In this document: one piece after another, positions 1 through 10,377 of the stretch
Layout: the number at the start of each line of letters is the position of its first letter
How positions within the stretch are numbered: the first letter of the stretch is position 1
Source: Streptococcus mitis
GTDB taxonomy: Bacteria > Bacillota > Bacilli > Lactobacillales > Streptococcaceae
Assembly (NCBI RefSeq): GCF_001579045.1
Contig: NZ_KQ970261.1
Location: forward strand, 244,264-308,263
Direction of reading: 5' to 3'
Length of the DNA stretch: 64,000 bases
Position numbers and translations under genes: made by a program
Notes under the pieces: model-generated
The model's database searches: none
Seen by the model: the letters and a program-made list of their open reading frames with translations, nothing else
Told to the model about the DNA's origin: nothing

Positions 1-3000
1 TTTTGAAGTCTGGATTTGTTGTTTCAGGTTCTACAACATAAACATTTTTCGCTGAGTGAATAAACCAATCATTAAGATCCGTGTCATTTGTGAAGAGATG
101 CATATTATAATCTAAGAAACTACGTAAATCACCTTTACCAGTATCTCCTGCAATCATTTCACGGTACGCATCTTGAGTTCTATCACCCTTCAAGTTCTTT
201 TCTTGCGAGCCAATTCGAATTAATCTGTCAATAACACTTGGTGTCTTGCCATAGAAATCTGGTTTAAACATCATCATATTCTTAATGTTCAAGTCACCAT
301 ATTCAATTCCATAATAACGATTGAGGTAAGTAAGTGCCATCATAATTTTAGCTTTATTATCTTCTACTTTCTTAAGAAGTGCTTTGATGGCTGCCTCATC
401 ACCATTTAACTGATGATCTTCATTTTCAACAAGAGCTTTTACTAACTTATCAAGATTTGCTTTTGTATCTACAAAACTTTCTTCAAGGTATAATGCAGGA
501 ACATTATTTGAAATCGCACGAACTTCAGGAGATTCAAGAGTAATTGTATCTAATTTCGCTTTAACATCACTTAGTAATTGAGTACGATCTTTAACCACCA
601 TATTTGGTGTGTAAACTACGTCACCCAAACCATCAATGCTATATTCACGCACTTGCTGAACTTTAGAATCGGCTTTGAGCGTAACAGCTTTTTCTTCTTT
701 CGTACCATCTGCATAGTGAATCATGATTTTGTTAACATCTGACAAGTCTGTTACAAATTGACCATCTTTCATACCTGTAACTGATAATACTTCTTTGGTT
801 AACAAGTTTGAACCTTCTGCAAGTTTATTACCTTGATTGATAATCCACTCTTTATTGTAGAACGGTTGAAGTTTTTCAATATTACGGTATGCAAGTTCAC
901 GTTCTGCATTATAATCTTGAGTAGTTTTATACGTGTCTTCTTTATACGCTACGTGATTCAGTTTATCAGTCAAATATGGTGTGATTTCATATTTATCAGC
1001 TGTGATATTGAACGAAGCAATACGTTTATCCGCTTCTGCTTGATCGACACCCTTAATTTGTTTCGAACGGTTATAAGAAACGTTACCTGATGCAACATCG
1101 TTCACATACACATTGTTCTTGAAGTAATCAAATCCGAAGTATGGATCACCTGAGTCAACTGATCCAGAACCATACATCATTTCACCATTTGTCACTTTCA
1201 TCATGCTGACGTTATTTTCAACCCAACCCCAGTCATAGTTTTCATGAATTAAACCACCACTTTGATTGTTCGTTTGAAGCGTCATGGTACCTTTGACAAC
1301 AGATTTTGTTAATCGACCTTTTTGTTTAACATCATTTGGATTTCCACCATGGTTGACTTTGGCAACAAGTCCACCAAATTTAGCATTGTTAGCTTTAATG
1401 TTCGCGTCAACATAAGAACTGTCTACGTTACTTCTCCAGCTTTCGCTGACAAGTCCACCAGACCACCAACCTTTATTACCAACGCTTGTGATGTTACCAA
1501 TAAAGGCTACATTACGCATATTGGATTCATCTAGTTTGTTGACCATACCTGTAACGTCGTTATTACCAACCACATTACCTGTAACTTTAATATTCTCAAT
1601 CGTTGAGTTCTTAAATAGTTCTCCAAGTGGAGCTGTTTTATCAGCCCACGGCATATTGATATTCACATTACCAAAGTTGATATCATGAATATGAGCGTTT
1701 TCCACACGATTGAACAACGGACGAGCTAGGTTGTGAATGGTATAACGTTTATCACCTTCACTATACAACTTACCTTTAAAGGTGTTCGTCACGTATTGTT
1801 TATTCGGAGTCGGAACATTCACAGCATTCAAGTCTGCACCAAGTTTGAACTCACCCGTTGGATTAGCTTGCATATCTTTTACAAGCTCGTTGAAGTTGTA
1901 GTAAACGTTACCTTCTTTTGATTTTTGTTTTTCAAAGTAATGAACATACTCTTCACTTAGTGTATCATCGTCTCTACGTTGAACTAAGTCTGGAGCCTTC
2001 GCTACGACTTTGTACAATGTTTTTCCATCTACAACAACTTCTTCAACAGAACTTACTGCAAGTCTTGTCACTTTGTTGTCGTGAGTTGTCACACGTAAAT
2101 ATAATGGAGAAATATCTGTCGGCTTTTCAGTTAATAAGCTCTTATCTGTTTCAACACCAGCATCGTCTACACTCATCAAGCTTGTTTCTTTAATGTTTTT
2201 GATTTCAACTTTTTTAAGGTCTAATTGAATTTGTTTATCTTCTAATTTCTCAGTTTCTTCACCTTCTCCACGATCATAAACCATTGTAGTAGATAGGGTG
2301 TAACCTTGATAATATTTCAATTTATCTAAAGTAGCGTTTAAATTATTTTCAGCTACTGTTACTTCTTTAACAACTTGTCCATCTTTATCTTTTAGCGCTA
2401 ATTTGATGGATTTAATTTCTACTCCAGCTGGCTTAGTCAATGTATAACTAGCTGTCGCACTCTTCTTCAAGACATCTTTTTCAGTATTAGCCCATTGTAA
2501 TGTTGGTTTTTCTAAACCTTTTGTACCATTCTTTATAATTTTATCTTGAGGTTGTAAGATAACTTTTTCAGTAACTGTTGGTGGTTCAGTCGTTTTTTCA
2601 CCACGAATTGTTTTATAAGTTTCAGTAATTTGTTTCTTACCATTTACACCTTCTTGAGTAACTTTAGTTGTTCCACGTTTTAAAGTGTCATCATCTTCTG
2701 TTTTTGTAGCGAAAGGAATGACTTCTTCTCTTGTTTCAACTTTTGTTCCTTCAATCGGTTTTGTACCTTTTTTAATAATTTTAGAAATAGCAGGAGTTTT
2801 CACTTCTGTAGTTGTAGAAACGACCTTATCTGTTTCTACACCTTCCACTGTTTCATAAGTTGTTTTCGTAACTTGAACTCCTTTAGTACCTTGACGTTCA
2901 ACTACTTCTTCATCCACATATTTTGTGTCATCTGGAACTACTTCTGTTGTGAAATCCAATTCACTTTCGGTAGACTTCTCAACTGTACCTGTTGTTACTT

Positions 3001-4363
3001 TATATTCTGGGTTTACTTCTTGTACTGGTGCTTGACCTTCTTGACCAGGTTCTTGAGTTCCCTTTGTTGAAACTGGTTCTTTATATTCAGGAAGTTCTGG
3101 CTGTACTAAAGCTTGGCCTTGTTTCTCACCTTCTTTTACTTCTTGAACACCTTTTGCTTCATGATATTCTGGAAGTTCTGGCTGTGTAAGAGCTTGGCCT
3201 GTTTTCCCCTCCTCTTGAGTTCCTTTTTCTTCTACTGAGGCCTCTGGTAATTCAGGTTGCGTTAAGGCTTGGCCTGCTCTACCTTCTTCTTGGGTTCCTT
3301 TAGCTACTTGATGTGTTTGCTCAGTTTGTGGTACTGGAGTTGGGGCAGGTTGTACCTCTTTCTTAGTTCCGACTACAATGACTTGCGACACAGGATTTTG
3401 GACTACTTGGTCTTCGATGACTTCTCTAACTTCTTGACCGTTAACCATCGATACCTTGGTTACAAGACGACGCTGACCATTTACTCCAGCTGCGACGATA
3501 CGAGTCTGTCCTTCTGCCAAATTAGCATCTGGGCTTGTGACCGTTTCAAAAGGGATCTCTACCAAATTCTCTTCCTGTCTTATCTGAGGCTTCTCAGAAA
3601 CTGGTTTTGCTTCAACCGCAGGAGCAACTGGAGTCTCTACTACAGGATTCTCAACGATAGTTTCTGGAGCAACAGCAGATCTTTCTTGAACTACTTCTGT
3701 TTTCTCGATTTCATTTGCACTTTGCTTTTCTACTGGCAACTGAGGCTGCTCAGCTGAAGCTGGTCTTGAGGGATGGAGTTCTGCTTCCTTAAAGTATCCA
3801 ATATATTCATAGCCATCAATGTGGATGATTCCTTCAGCCAAGCCTTCATGTGTAGAGGCTGAAATAGTTTGGTTATAAGAAAGCAATTCTTTATTTTCAA
3901 ATGCGAATGTCCCATAAGGTACAAAGGTGCTGGCTCCTAAAGAACCAATCAAGAGAACACCTAGAACCTCTTTACGACCTTTTTTTGACACCAAAAAGAC
4001 TGCTAGCGAGGCCGTTGCTAAGCCAAGGCCTGCCAAGGTTAATTCTTTACTTCCTGTGTAAGGGAGTTGTTGACTGTCAGTTGCCTTCTTGCGATAAACT
4101 ACATAGAGAATATCTTCATCTTGAAATTCTGTAGGAACCTCATGGTGAATCAGGGCTTTTTCAGACTCGGTCAACTCCTGCTCCGCCAAATAACGGTAAT
4201 GAACGCTATGAGCACCACCGACTTCATTGGCTTGAACCTTATCTACTAAAAGAGTACTGGCACCAAAAAGGAAGGCCCCAATGGCTACAGGACCTACCCC
4301 AATAGTTAGCTTACGAATCGAATATTTTGTGATTTTTTCTAGTTGTTGTTTTGTTTTTTTCAT
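1..4363 (-). CDS. zmpB: ZmpB/IgA1-protease-family zinc metalloprotease (M26), 5' part only
   Basis: Secreted, wall-associated metalloprotease of the family that cleaves host glycoproteins or IgA1. Only about 1,454 N-terminal codons are present and the reading frame is open to the left edge, so the HExxH zinc site is not visible. The N-terminus carries a YSIRK signal (residues 14-18) and then LPYTG (100-104) followed by two hydrophobic stretches. A sortase-like motif near the N-terminus is a hallmark of this family. About four 25-residue repeats containing QPELPE (roughly 350-450) and three G5-like domains follow. After these comes a GLUG-like region with repeated GNV/GNI motifs. The ATG lies 2 bp after the stop of the upstream gene, suggesting translational coupling. 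The neighbouring UPF0340 gene and YesM/YesN system match what I recall of the pneumococcal zmpB locus. Naming it zmpB rather than iga or another paralogue rests on that context. Confidence 0.8.
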   Translation of the reverse strand, partial: MKKTKQQLEKITKYSIRKLTIGVGPVAIGAFLFGASTLLVDKVQANEVGGAHSVHYRYLAEQELTESEKALIHHEVPTEFQDEDILYVVYRKKATDSQQLPYTGSKELTLAGLGLATASLAVFLVSKKGRKEVLGVLLIGSLGASTFVPYGTFAFENKELLSYNQTISASTHEGLAEGIIHIDGYEYIGYFKEAELHPSRPASAEQPQLPVEKQSANEIEKTEVVQERSAVAPETIVENPVVETPVAPAVEAKPVSEKPQIRQEENLVEIPFETVTSPDANLAEGQTRIVAAGVNGQRRLVTKVSMVNGQEVREVIEDQVVQNPVSQVIVVGTKKEVQPAPTPVPQTEQTHQVAKGTQEEGRAGQALTQPELPEASVEEKGTQEEGKTGQALTQPELPEYHEAKGVQEVKEGEKQGQALVQPELPEYKEPVSTKGTQEPGQEGQAPVQEVNPEYKVTTGTVEKSTESELDFTTEVVPDDTKYVDEEVVERQGTKGVQVTKTTYETVEGVETDKVVSTTTEVKTPAISKIIKKGTKPIEGTKVETREEVIPFATKTEDDDTLKRGTTKVTQEGVNGKKQITETYKTIRGEKTTEPPTVTEKVILQPQDKIIKNGTKGLEKPTLQWANTEKDVLKKSATASYTLTKPAGVEIKSIKLALKDKDGQVVKEVTVAENNLNATLDKLKYYQGYTLSTTMVYDRGEGEETEKLEDKQIQLDLKKVEIKNIKETSLMSVDDAGVETDKSLLTEKPTDISPLYLRVTTHDNKVTRLAVSSVEEVVVDGKTLYKVVAKAPDLVQRRDDDTLSEEYVHYFEKQKSKEGNVYYNFNELVKDMQANPTGEFKLGADLNAVNVPTPNKQYVTNTFKGKLYSEGDKRYTIHNLARPLFNRVENAHIHDINFGNVNINMPWADKTAPLGELFKNSTIENIKVTGNVVGNNDVTGMVNKLDESNMRNVAFIGNITSVGNKGWWSGGLVSESWRSNVDSSYVDANIKANNAKFGGLVAKVNHGGNPNDVKQKGRLTKSVVKGTMTLQTNNQSGGLIHENYDWGWVENNVSMMKVTNGEMMYGSGSVDSGDPYFGFDYFKNNVYVNDVASGNVSYNRSKQIKGVDQAEADKRIASFNITADKYEITPYLTDKLNHVAYKEDTYKTTQDYNAERELAYRNIEKLQPFYNKEWIINQGNKLAEGSNLLTKEVLSVTGMKDGQFVTDLSDVNKIMIHYADGTKEEKAVTLKADSKVQQVREYSIDGLGDVVYTPNMVVKDRTQLLSDVKAKLDTITLESPEVRAISNNVPALYLEESFVDTKANLDKLVKALVENEDHQLNGDEAAIKALLKKVEDNKAKIMMALTYLNRYYGIEYGDLNIKNMMMFKPDFYGKTPSVIDRLIRIGSQEKNLKGDRTQDAYREMIAGDTGKGDLRSFLDYNMHLFTNDTDLNDWFIHSAKNVYVVEPETTNPDFK
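3030..3330 (-). repeat. Tandem repeats inside the metalloprotease gene
   Basis: About four degenerate copies of a roughly 25-residue unit (consensus like KGTQEEGxxGQALxQPELPE) lie between the N-terminal anchor region and the G5 domains. Such repeats in this family vary in copy number between strains. Here they probably form an extended spacer across the wall. Confidence 0.7.
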
Positions 4364-4365
4364 TC

Positions 4366-4929
4366 TTACGACTTTCTGATAGAATCTTGTGGATAATGCG
4401 CACGCGCACCTCCAATTAATTTTGGACGGCTAGCCAGCGCCGTTACATGGGCATGCCCAATTTCTCTCAAAAGAGGGCGAATCGGAACCTGAACATGCTT
4501 AACATGCATACCAATTGCAGTGTCTCCGATATCCAACCCAGCATGAGCCTTGATAAATTCAACCTCAACTGGATCTTGCATAAACTTGAAGGCTGCCAAC
4601 TGACCCGAACCTCCTGCATGGAGAGTAGGAAGGACACTGACCATTTCCAGACCTAACTGCTCTGCCACCTGACGTTCAACAACGAGGGCCCGATTGACAT
4701 GTTCACAGCCTTGAACAGCTAGATGAATTCCTTTTCCCTCTAGGATATCTAGGATGGTCTTCACAATGATTTCGCCAATTTCTTGACTGGATTCCTTGCC
4801 AATCTGACCACCTATCACTTCACTAGAAGAAAGGCCCAAAACAAAGATAGATCCTTGCTTCAAATTGGCCTTTTCTAATACATCTTTTACAATCTGGTTT
4901 GTTTCTCTTTGAATGTCTTTTTCCTTCAT
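4366..4929 (-). CDS. UPF0340/TIGR01440 family protein (DUF436)
   Basis: Predicted cytoplasmic protein of 187 residues, similar to Bacillus YwlG. The molecular function is unknown. Visible features are an N-terminal segment with [10 protein letters not shown], then [12 protein letters not shown] and the glycine-rich [13 protein letters not shown] place the start at the ATG at 4929 because AAAGAGG sits 9 nt upstream, rather than at the ATG seven codons earlier, which has no good ribosome-binding site. The gene ends 2 bp before the metalloprotease start and is probably co-transcribed with it. The family is widespread in Firmicutes, so a dedicated role in protease export or regulation is only a guess. 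Confidence 0.85.
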   Translation of the reverse strand: MKEKDIQRETNQIVKDVLEKANLKQGSIFVLGLSSSEVIGGQIGKESSQEIGEIIVKTILDILEGKGIHLAVQGCEHVNRALVVERQVAEQLGLEMVSVLPTLHAGGSGQLAAFKFMQDPVEVEFIKAHAGLDIGDTAIGMHVKHVQVPIRPLLREIGHAHVTALASRPKLIGGARAHYPQDSIRKS

Positions 4930-5019
4930 ACTTGATACCTCTTTTGTCATTATCTATCATATCGTTTTTTCTTGTTTTTAGCAAGATAGACAACCTAGAA
5001 AGCTTGCCCAATTACGCAT

Positions 5020-5046
5020 AAAACTCCCAGAATTGACTGGGAGTTA
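5020..5046 (-). terminator. Rho-independent terminator after the histidine kinase
   Basis: A perfect stem of AACTCCCAG and CTGGGAGTT with a short loop, followed on the minus strand by TTTTATG. It overlaps the kinase stop codon and separates the two-component operon from the UPF0340-zmpB pair. Confidence 0.8.
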
Positions 5047-6735
5047 ACTAGTTTCTATTCTATTTATGTATATTTCAACCGTCGTCCCTTTTGAGGGGGC
5101 AGAATCGATTTTCATCTGGTAATGTTCTCCAAAATGAAGTTTGAGCCGTTGATCAACATTTTGAAGACCAACTCCCCCACGTTTGAGCTGACTTTGACTA
5201 CTATCACCAACATCTTGGAAACCAACGCCATCATCCTCAATACGGATGACCAATCCTGAATCCTGTTTCTGGACAGAGACTCTAATATGACCCTGACCTT
5301 CCTTTTCCTTAATACCATGGTAAAGAGCATTTTCTACCAAGGGTTGTAGCACCAACTTGGGTAAGACTAGATTATCAAAAGTAGAATCTTCATCAATCTC
5401 GTATTCCAGCTTATCCCCATAACGTTGTTTTTGGATAAAGAGGTACTGGCGGACATGATTGATTTCGTCAGACAGGCAAATCAAATCCTTGCCTTGATTG
5501 AGCGCCAAGCGGAAATAGGTTGCCAAGGACTTGGTCACCTGAACCACTCGCTGACTATCCTGAAATTCAGCCATCCAGATGATGGTGTCCAAGGTGTTAT
5601 AGAGAAAATGCGGATTAATCTGGCTGGAAAGTGCTTGAAGTTCATACTGACGGGTTGTTTCTTCCTGCTTGCGAATAGCTGTCATCAACTGATCAATCTG
5701 ATCCAACATGGCATTGAACTGACGAGTCACCTCTCTCAATTCATAAGCACCAGTTTCCTTGGCACGAAGATTCTGATTACCAGAAGCAATCTCCAGCATG
5801 GTTTCTCTCAAGTCATTCAGAGGAGCAATCCAGCGTTTAAGACTAAGCCACACCAAGCAGAGACAGGCAAGAAGAGATGTGACACTGGCTCCAAGCAAGG
5901 TCCACATGAGTTGACTCCGAACTTGGTCTAACTTCTCCAACGAAGACACACCTATAACCGTCCAATTAGTTCCAGCAATCTTTTCTTGACTGACATAGGA
6001 TTTGTGATCTGGAGTATAACCCTGCCCTGTCTCAATATAGGGTTTCATGGCCTCCATTTCACTAGACGAACTATAAACTGTGTGTTGAGGATGGTAAACA
6101 AATTCATGGTTTTCATTGATGATAAAGGCAAAACCTTGCTGACCTAACTGAAGTTGATTGAGATAGGCTTCCAGAGTTTCGTAGGAAATATCCAAACGAA
6201 GCACGCCCAGATTGGCTCCCTTGGCATCAACAAGTTCCTGAGTGACAGAAATGACCCACTGACTGTCCGATTTACGGGCCGGAGTCAAAACAGGCATGGC
6301 TCCCTGATAAATGGCCTTTTGATACCAATCCTCAGCCATCATATCAGAAGAAGTTTTCATCTGCACACTGTCATCTGTAGAAATGACCTGACCGGACTTG
6401 GTTACCAAAACCACTGCTTTCAAGTCCTTATCTGCCTTTAAGATGGTCAAAAACAGATTTCGGATTCCCTTGACCTTGTCTTGGCTGGGATTCTCAGCAT
6501 AGGCTAGGACATCCGTCTGCTGGGTCAAACTGGTAGAGGTAGTTTCTAATTTTTTGATATAAGACTGGATAAAGTGGCTAGTCTGACTGATAGTCGTTTG
6601 GCTATTGCCCTCAATGCTAGCCTCAATGGCTGATGAACTAGATTGATAGTAGAAAGTCCCAACCAGAGCTAGAAGAATGAGAAAGACCAGAAAGATGGAA
6701 ATAACCATTCTGACTAGGAGAGAAGAACGCTTCAT
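5044..6735 (-). CDS. YesM-like sensor histidine kinase
   Basis: Membrane sensor kinase of 563 residues, partner of the response regulator just upstream. TM1 (about 9-29), a long extracellular sensor of dCache type (about 35-275), TM2 (about 277-298), a HAMP segment (about 300-350), then a His_kinase domain with the phospho-acceptor His in NPHFLYN (His 376). The ATPase domain has the N box VENALYHG (467-474) and G boxes DDGVGF (501-506) and GVGLQN. The ATG overlaps the regulator stop by 4 bp (ATGA). From recalled gene order I equate it with pneumococcal HK09, beside zmpB. The ligand cannot be read from sequence. Confidence 0.9.
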   Translation of the reverse strand: MKRSSLLVRMVISIFLVFLILLALVGTFYYQSSSSAIEASIEGNSQTTISQTSHFIQSYIKKLETTSTSLTQQTDVLAYAENPSQDKVKGIRNLFLTILKADKDLKAVVLVTKSGQVISTDDSVQMKTSSDMMAEDWYQKAIYQGAMPVLTPARKSDSQWVISVTQELVDAKGANLGVLRLDISYETLEAYLNQLQLGQQGFAFIINENHEFVYHPQHTVYSSSSEMEAMKPYIETGQGYTPDHKSYVSQEKIAGTNWTVIGVSSLEKLDQVRSQLMWTLLGASVTSLLACLCLVWLSLKRWIAPLNDLRETMLEIASGNQNLRAKETGAYELREVTRQFNAMLDQIDQLMTAIRKQEETTRQYELQALSSQINPHFLYNTLDTIIWMAEFQDSQRVVQVTKSLATYFRLALNQGKDLICLSDEINHVRQYLFIQKQRYGDKLEYEIDEDSTFDNLVLPKLVLQPLVENALYHGIKEKEGQGHIRVSVQKQDSGLVIRIEDDGVGFQDVGDSSQSQLKRGGVGLQNVDQRLKLHFGEHYQMKIDSAPSKGTTVEIYINRIETS

Positions 6736-7469
6736 CGACCTTCCCCCTTCTTAAACTGACGAGGTGTCACGCCCGCGATCTGTTTAAAGCGTTGGGTAAA
6801 GTAATTCATATCTTCAAAGCCAACCTTTTCTGCGATCTCGTAAATCTTCAGATCTGTAGTTAAAAGCAAGAGCTTGGCTTGTTTGACACGTTCTCTCACC
6901 AGATAATCCTGAAAAGGCAAACCTAACTCTTTCTTAATCAATGAGCTCAGATAAGTCGGACTAAAGCCCAAGTCACTGGCCAAAGCCTTTAAACTAAACT
7001 GGCTATCAGCTAGATGAGACTGGATTTTCTGGGCCATGTTTCCTTCAAACTTATCAGTCAGTAAATCTTGTAACTGCTCTTCTTTCTCTTCCTTATCCAA
7101 CTTTTGCTTGATTTTCCCCAACATCTCCTCAATATCCTGACGAGAAAAGGGTTTGAGCAGGTAGTCATCTACACCTAGTTTGACAGCAGACAAGGCATAA
7201 TCAAAATCATCGTAGCCTGTTAAAAAGACCAAATGAACCTGAGGATAGGTTTCTCGTACCAGACTGGCCAACTGGATGCCATTCAGCTGAGGCATGTTGA
7301 TATCGGTTAGAATGATATCTGGCACCTGCTTTTGTATCAATTCCCAAGCCTGTCTTCCATTTTCAGCCTGACCGATGATTTCCATATCGTAGGCTGCTAC
7401 ATTGACCAGCTTGGTCAAGCCTTGTCTTACCAGATATTCATCTTCTACGATTAAGATTGTGTGGGTCAT
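6732..7469 (-). CDS. YesN-like response regulator with AraC-type output domain
   Basis: Response regulator of 245 residues. The receiver domain has acidic residues at 9-11 and the phospho-acceptor Asp at 56 in LTDINMP. A linker follows, then two AraC-type helix-turn-helix motifs (about 150-245, including FSPTYLSSLIKKE and VGFEDMNYFTQRFKQ). I chose the ATG at 7469 because AAAGGAGAG lies just upstream. The longer alternative at 7487 would put that ribosome-binding site inside the gene. It forms a two-gene operon with the kinase. From context it probably corresponds to pneumococcal RR09. Targets are not evident, although the adjacent protease gene is a reasonable candidate. Confidence 0.9.
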   Translation of the reverse strand: MTHTILIVEDEYLVRQGLTKLVNVAAYDMEIIGQAENGRQAWELIQKQVPDIILTDINMPQLNGIQLASLVRETYPQVHLVFLTGYDDFDYALSAVKLGVDDYLLKPFSRQDIEEMLGKIKQKLDKEEKEEQLQDLLTDKFEGNMAQKIQSHLADSQFSLKALASDLGFSPTYLSSLIKKELGLPFQDYLVRERVKQAKLLLLTTDLKIYEIAEKVGFEDMNYFTQRFKQIAGVTPRQFKKGEGR

Positions 7470-7539
7470 GCTTCTCTCCTTTGTCACTTACTAGTATCAG
7501 TATAGCAAAATTCTCCTCTAACTGCTTAGGAAAGACCTC

Positions 7540-8651
7540 TTAATCAACATAATCTAGTAAATAAGCGTAACCTTTTTCTTCCATTTGATCTTTGGGAATA
7601 AAGCGGATAGAGAGACTATTAATACAGTAGCGCAAGCCACCCTTGTCCTGTGGTCCATCCGTAAAGACATGGCCAAGGTGAGAATCTCCAACTCGGCTTC
7701 TCACTTCCATGCGAGTCATATTGTAAGACTTATCTTCCTTGTAAGTGGCAACATCTGGACTGATGGGTTGGGTGAAACTAGGCCAACCACAACCAGACTC
7801 AAACTTGTCCTTTGATGAAAAGAGGGGTTCGCCAGTTGCTACGTCTACATAGATGCCAGATTCAAATTTATCCCAATAGCGGTTTGAAAAAGCCCGTTCT
7901 GTTTGATTTTTCTGGGTAACTGCATACTCCTCAGGTGACAGGGCCTTTTTCAATTCATCATCACTTGGTTTTGGGTATTTGCTGGCATCAATGACAGGGT
8001 AGGCAGCCTGATTGACATTGATATGGCAGTAGCCATTTGGATTTTTCTTGAGATAGTCTTGGTGGTAATCCTCAGCCACCACGAAATTCTTCAAAGGCTC
8101 CTTTTCAACTGCTAGAGGTTGATCGTATTTCTTAGCCACCTCATCAAAGACTTGGTTAATCACCTCTAAATCCTTGTCATCTGTGTAATAAACACCAGTA
8201 CGGTACTGGGTTCCTACATCATTTCCTTGTTTATTTTTGCTGGTCGGATTGATAATGCGGAAGTAATGAAGCAAGATTTCCTTGAGAGAAATTTGCTTGG
8301 CATCATAGGTGACATGGACAGTTTCCGCATGTCCTGTTTGGTTAATCAATTCGTACTTGGTTGTTTCCCCTCTACCGTTCGCATAGCCTGAAACGGCATC
8401 TGTCACTCCGGGAACGCGGGAGAAGTATTCCTCCACTCCCCAGAAACAACCTCCAGCTAGATAAATTTCGTGCAAGTCTGCGTCTTTACTAATTTCTGTT
8501 TTTTCACTGTTTTTCCTCCTTGGCTAACTGCCGCTTTCTCAATTTGCGAGGCATCTGTCTGCCCTGCATTTCGCATCAATAGAAAATAGAAACCGGTTAT
8601 GGCTAGGAAAAAGATTCCTGCCAAGACAAACAATTTTACTTTATCATTCAT
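7540..8651 (-). pseudogene. msrAB1: msrAB1: methionine sulfoxide reductase A/B fusion, frameshifted after its membrane anchor
   Basis: Bifunctional extracellular repair enzyme for oxidised methionine, supplied with electrons by the adjacent thioredoxin-like lipoprotein and CcdA. The first frame (8651-8457) encodes an N-terminal membrane anchor (about residues 6-27) and a short linker. The catalytic part lies in another frame (open through 8475-7540). It carries MsrA with GGCFWG and MsrB with CGWPSF and the RYCINS catalytic Cys. The frames cross at a run of six A (8499-8504, T on the plus strand). Seven A would join them into one protein of about 370 residues ending [17 protein letters not shown], as I remember for the pneumococcal enzyme. 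A -1 slip on the run would also restore the frame. Without that, the enzyme domains lack an export signal. A sequencing error is possible. Confidence 0.8.
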
Positions 8652-8660
8652 GGCCTTTCT

Positions 8661-9227
8661 CTACCCCACTTCTTTCAATGTTTTTAAAATCATATCCTTA
8701 TCCATAAAACCAGGTTGCGTTTTGACCAGTTTTCCTTCCTTGTCTATAAAGGCTTGAGTTGGATAAGAACGGACACCATAACTTTCCAATAGTTTGCCCG
8801 ACGGGTCAATTAGAACTGGGAAATTTTTATAATCCAAACCCTTGTACCAGTTCTTAAAGTCTGATTCTGCTTGTTCCCCCTTATGTCCAGGAGAGACCAC
8901 TGTCAAGACCACATAATCATCACCAGCATCTTTAGCAATTTCATCCGTGTCAGGAAGACTGGCTAGACAGATGGAACACCAAGAAGCCCAGAATTTGAGA
9001 TAGACTTTCTTGCCCTTGTAATCAGATAAGCGGTAGGTCTTGCCATCTACTCCCGTCAATTCAAAATCAGCAACTTCTTTCCCTTTAGCTGCGCTTGTTT
9101 TACTAGCTGTCTGCTCCATCTTCATTTCATCTTTCATTTGGTGTTCACTAGTCATGGACTTGCCTGAACAAGCCGTCAAACAAAGAAGCGAACCTGCTCC
9201 AAGAACACATGTTTGCCATTTTTTCAT
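8661..9227 (-). CDS. etrx1: Thioredoxin-like lipoprotein Etrx1 (TlpA/ResA type)
   Basis: Surface thioredoxin of 188 residues that reduces MsrAB1 on the outer face of the membrane. The lipoprotein signal ends in the lipobox LTAC (Cys 20). The redox-active pair is in WCSIC (83-87) of an AlkC/TSA-type thioredoxin fold, followed by the cis-Pro region SYPTQAF. I chose the ATG at 9227 because GAAAGGA is 8 nt upstream. It lies 19 bp after ccdA1 and 9 bp before msrAB1, so the three genes are one operon. With the frameshift in msrAB1, this donor may lack its usual partner in this strain. Confidence 0.9.
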   Translation of the reverse strand: MKKWQTCVLGAGSLLCLTACSGKSMTSEHQMKDEMKMEQTASKTSAAKGKEVADFELTGVDGKTYRLSDYKGKKVYLKFWASWCSICLASLPDTDEIAKDAGDDYVVLTVVSPGHKGEQAESDFKNWYKGLDYKNFPVLIDPSGKLLESYGVRSYPTQAFIDKEGKLVKTQPGFMDKDMILKTLKEVG

Positions 9228-9246
9228 ACTGATATTCCTTTCCATT

Positions 9247-9957
9247 TTATTCAAATAATTGACTTAAAATTGAAGCATTTCCAAACAGAACCAAGATTCC
9301 CATCACAATAATGAGAAAACCACCCACTTTTTTGAGGATTCCGAGATAGGGATGGAGTTTTCGAAAACGTTTCAAAACATAGCTGGAGGCTAGAGCTAGA
9401 ACCAAAAATGGTAACGCCAAACCCAGCGTGTAAATCAACATGAGACCAGCTCCCTGCCAAGCACCTGAACCACCTGAAGCCGCTAAGGCCAAAACAGAGC
9501 CCAGAACCGGTCCCACACATGGCGTCCAAGCAAAACTAAAGGTCAATCCCAGTAAAAATGCCTGACTATAGCCCTTACCCTTTTGCCCCTGTCTCTTCAA
9601 TTGTAGCCTTCTTTCCTTGTAGAGTCCCTGAAAATGTAAGACTTCCATCTGGTGCAGACCCAAGAGAATGATAACCGCACCTGTCACATACTGAAACCAA
9701 GAGGCATACAAAAGGTCTCCTAAAAAACCAGCACCATATCCCAGTAAGATAAAGATAAAAGAAATACCCGCTATAAAGGCCAGAGTTCGCAATAAACTGA
9801 CAACTGAGATTGAAAATTTGCCACTAGAAGCCTGAGCACCATCTTTGTCATCCAACAAGACCCCTGCATAGACCGGTAACAAGGGTAAGATACAAGGAGA
9901 AAAGAAGGAAAGAATTCCAGCAAGAAAAGCACTGATAAAAAAGATAATCGTATCCAT
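9247..9957 (-). CDS. ccdA1: CcdA-type cytochrome c biogenesis/thiol-disulfide membrane protein
   Basis: Polytopic membrane protein of 236 residues (DsbD-beta/CcdA family). It moves reducing equivalents from cytoplasmic thioredoxin across the membrane to extracellular thioredoxin-like lipoproteins. About six membrane segments are visible. The two conserved redox cysteines are in FSPCILPLLP near the N-terminus and FAWTPCVGPVLG in the middle. First gene of the ccdA1-etrx1-msrAB1 operon. Confidence 0.92.
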   Translation of the reverse strand: MDTIIFFISAFLAGILSFFSPCILPLLPVYAGVLLDDKDGAQASSGKFSISVVSLLRTLAFIAGISFIFILLGYGAGFLGDLLYASWFQYVTGAVIILLGLHQMEVLHFQGLYKERRLQLKRQGQKGKGYSQAFLLGLTFSFAWTPCVGPVLGSVLALAASGGSGAWQGAGLMLIYTLGLALPFLVLALASSYVLKRFRKLHPYLGILKKVGGFLIIVMGILVLFGNASILSQLFE

Positions 9958-10140
9958 TGCCTTCCTCCATTCTTTGATTTGATAGGACTATTATAGCTCC
10001 AAAAATCAAGAAAAAATAGGGACAATGATAGGGAAAAATAGGAATTTAATCAGGTTATACTTTAAAAAATCAAAAGAAGCATAAATACAAAAGGTAAGCT
10101 ACCTTACTGTTTCAGAGAACACATCAAGCATAACTGAAAA
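9958..10140. other. Intergenic, no gene seen
   Basis: AT-rich spacer upstream of ccdA1. It holds a small palindrome (AAGGTA-GC-TACCTT, about 10092-10106) that could be a weak terminator for the Rpn gene copies. I found no convincing reading frame. Confidence 0.4.
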
Positions 10141-10377
10141 CAGATTCTTCCATCTACCACGGAAAAATCTGTCATTAACTTATTGATTTGCAAAAACTAC
10201 TCCTCAGAGTATCCCTTTATTCCAGCAGTTAATCTGCTTTACTAATCGCTCGAGTCGCTGGGTAAAGGGCTTGTTCCCAAAAAACTCCAACCATGGCTTG
10301 CACACTTTATCTTTGCTGGTTTCTCTGTATTTTTTAATTCCAAGAACGCCATCTTGACCAGATGGTTTTCTTGTCCA
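10141..10377 (-). pseudogene. Partial tandem copy of the Rpn-family gene
   Basis: The minus strand immediately after the intact Rpn gene's stop repeats an internal part of that gene. It encodes NGQENHLVKMAFLELK, then a segment matching KPWLEFFGNKPFTQ, then diverges and stops near a TGA/TAG pair. It has no start codon and covers only about 60-70 codons of the middle of the gene. This looks like the remnant of a duplicated copy joined directly behind the complete one. Confidence 0.75.

Noticed and set aside
3269-3757. A 162-codon plus-strand frame opposite the metalloprotease
   Set aside because: Low-complexity antisense shadow. The minus-strand frame is continuous and has clear domains.
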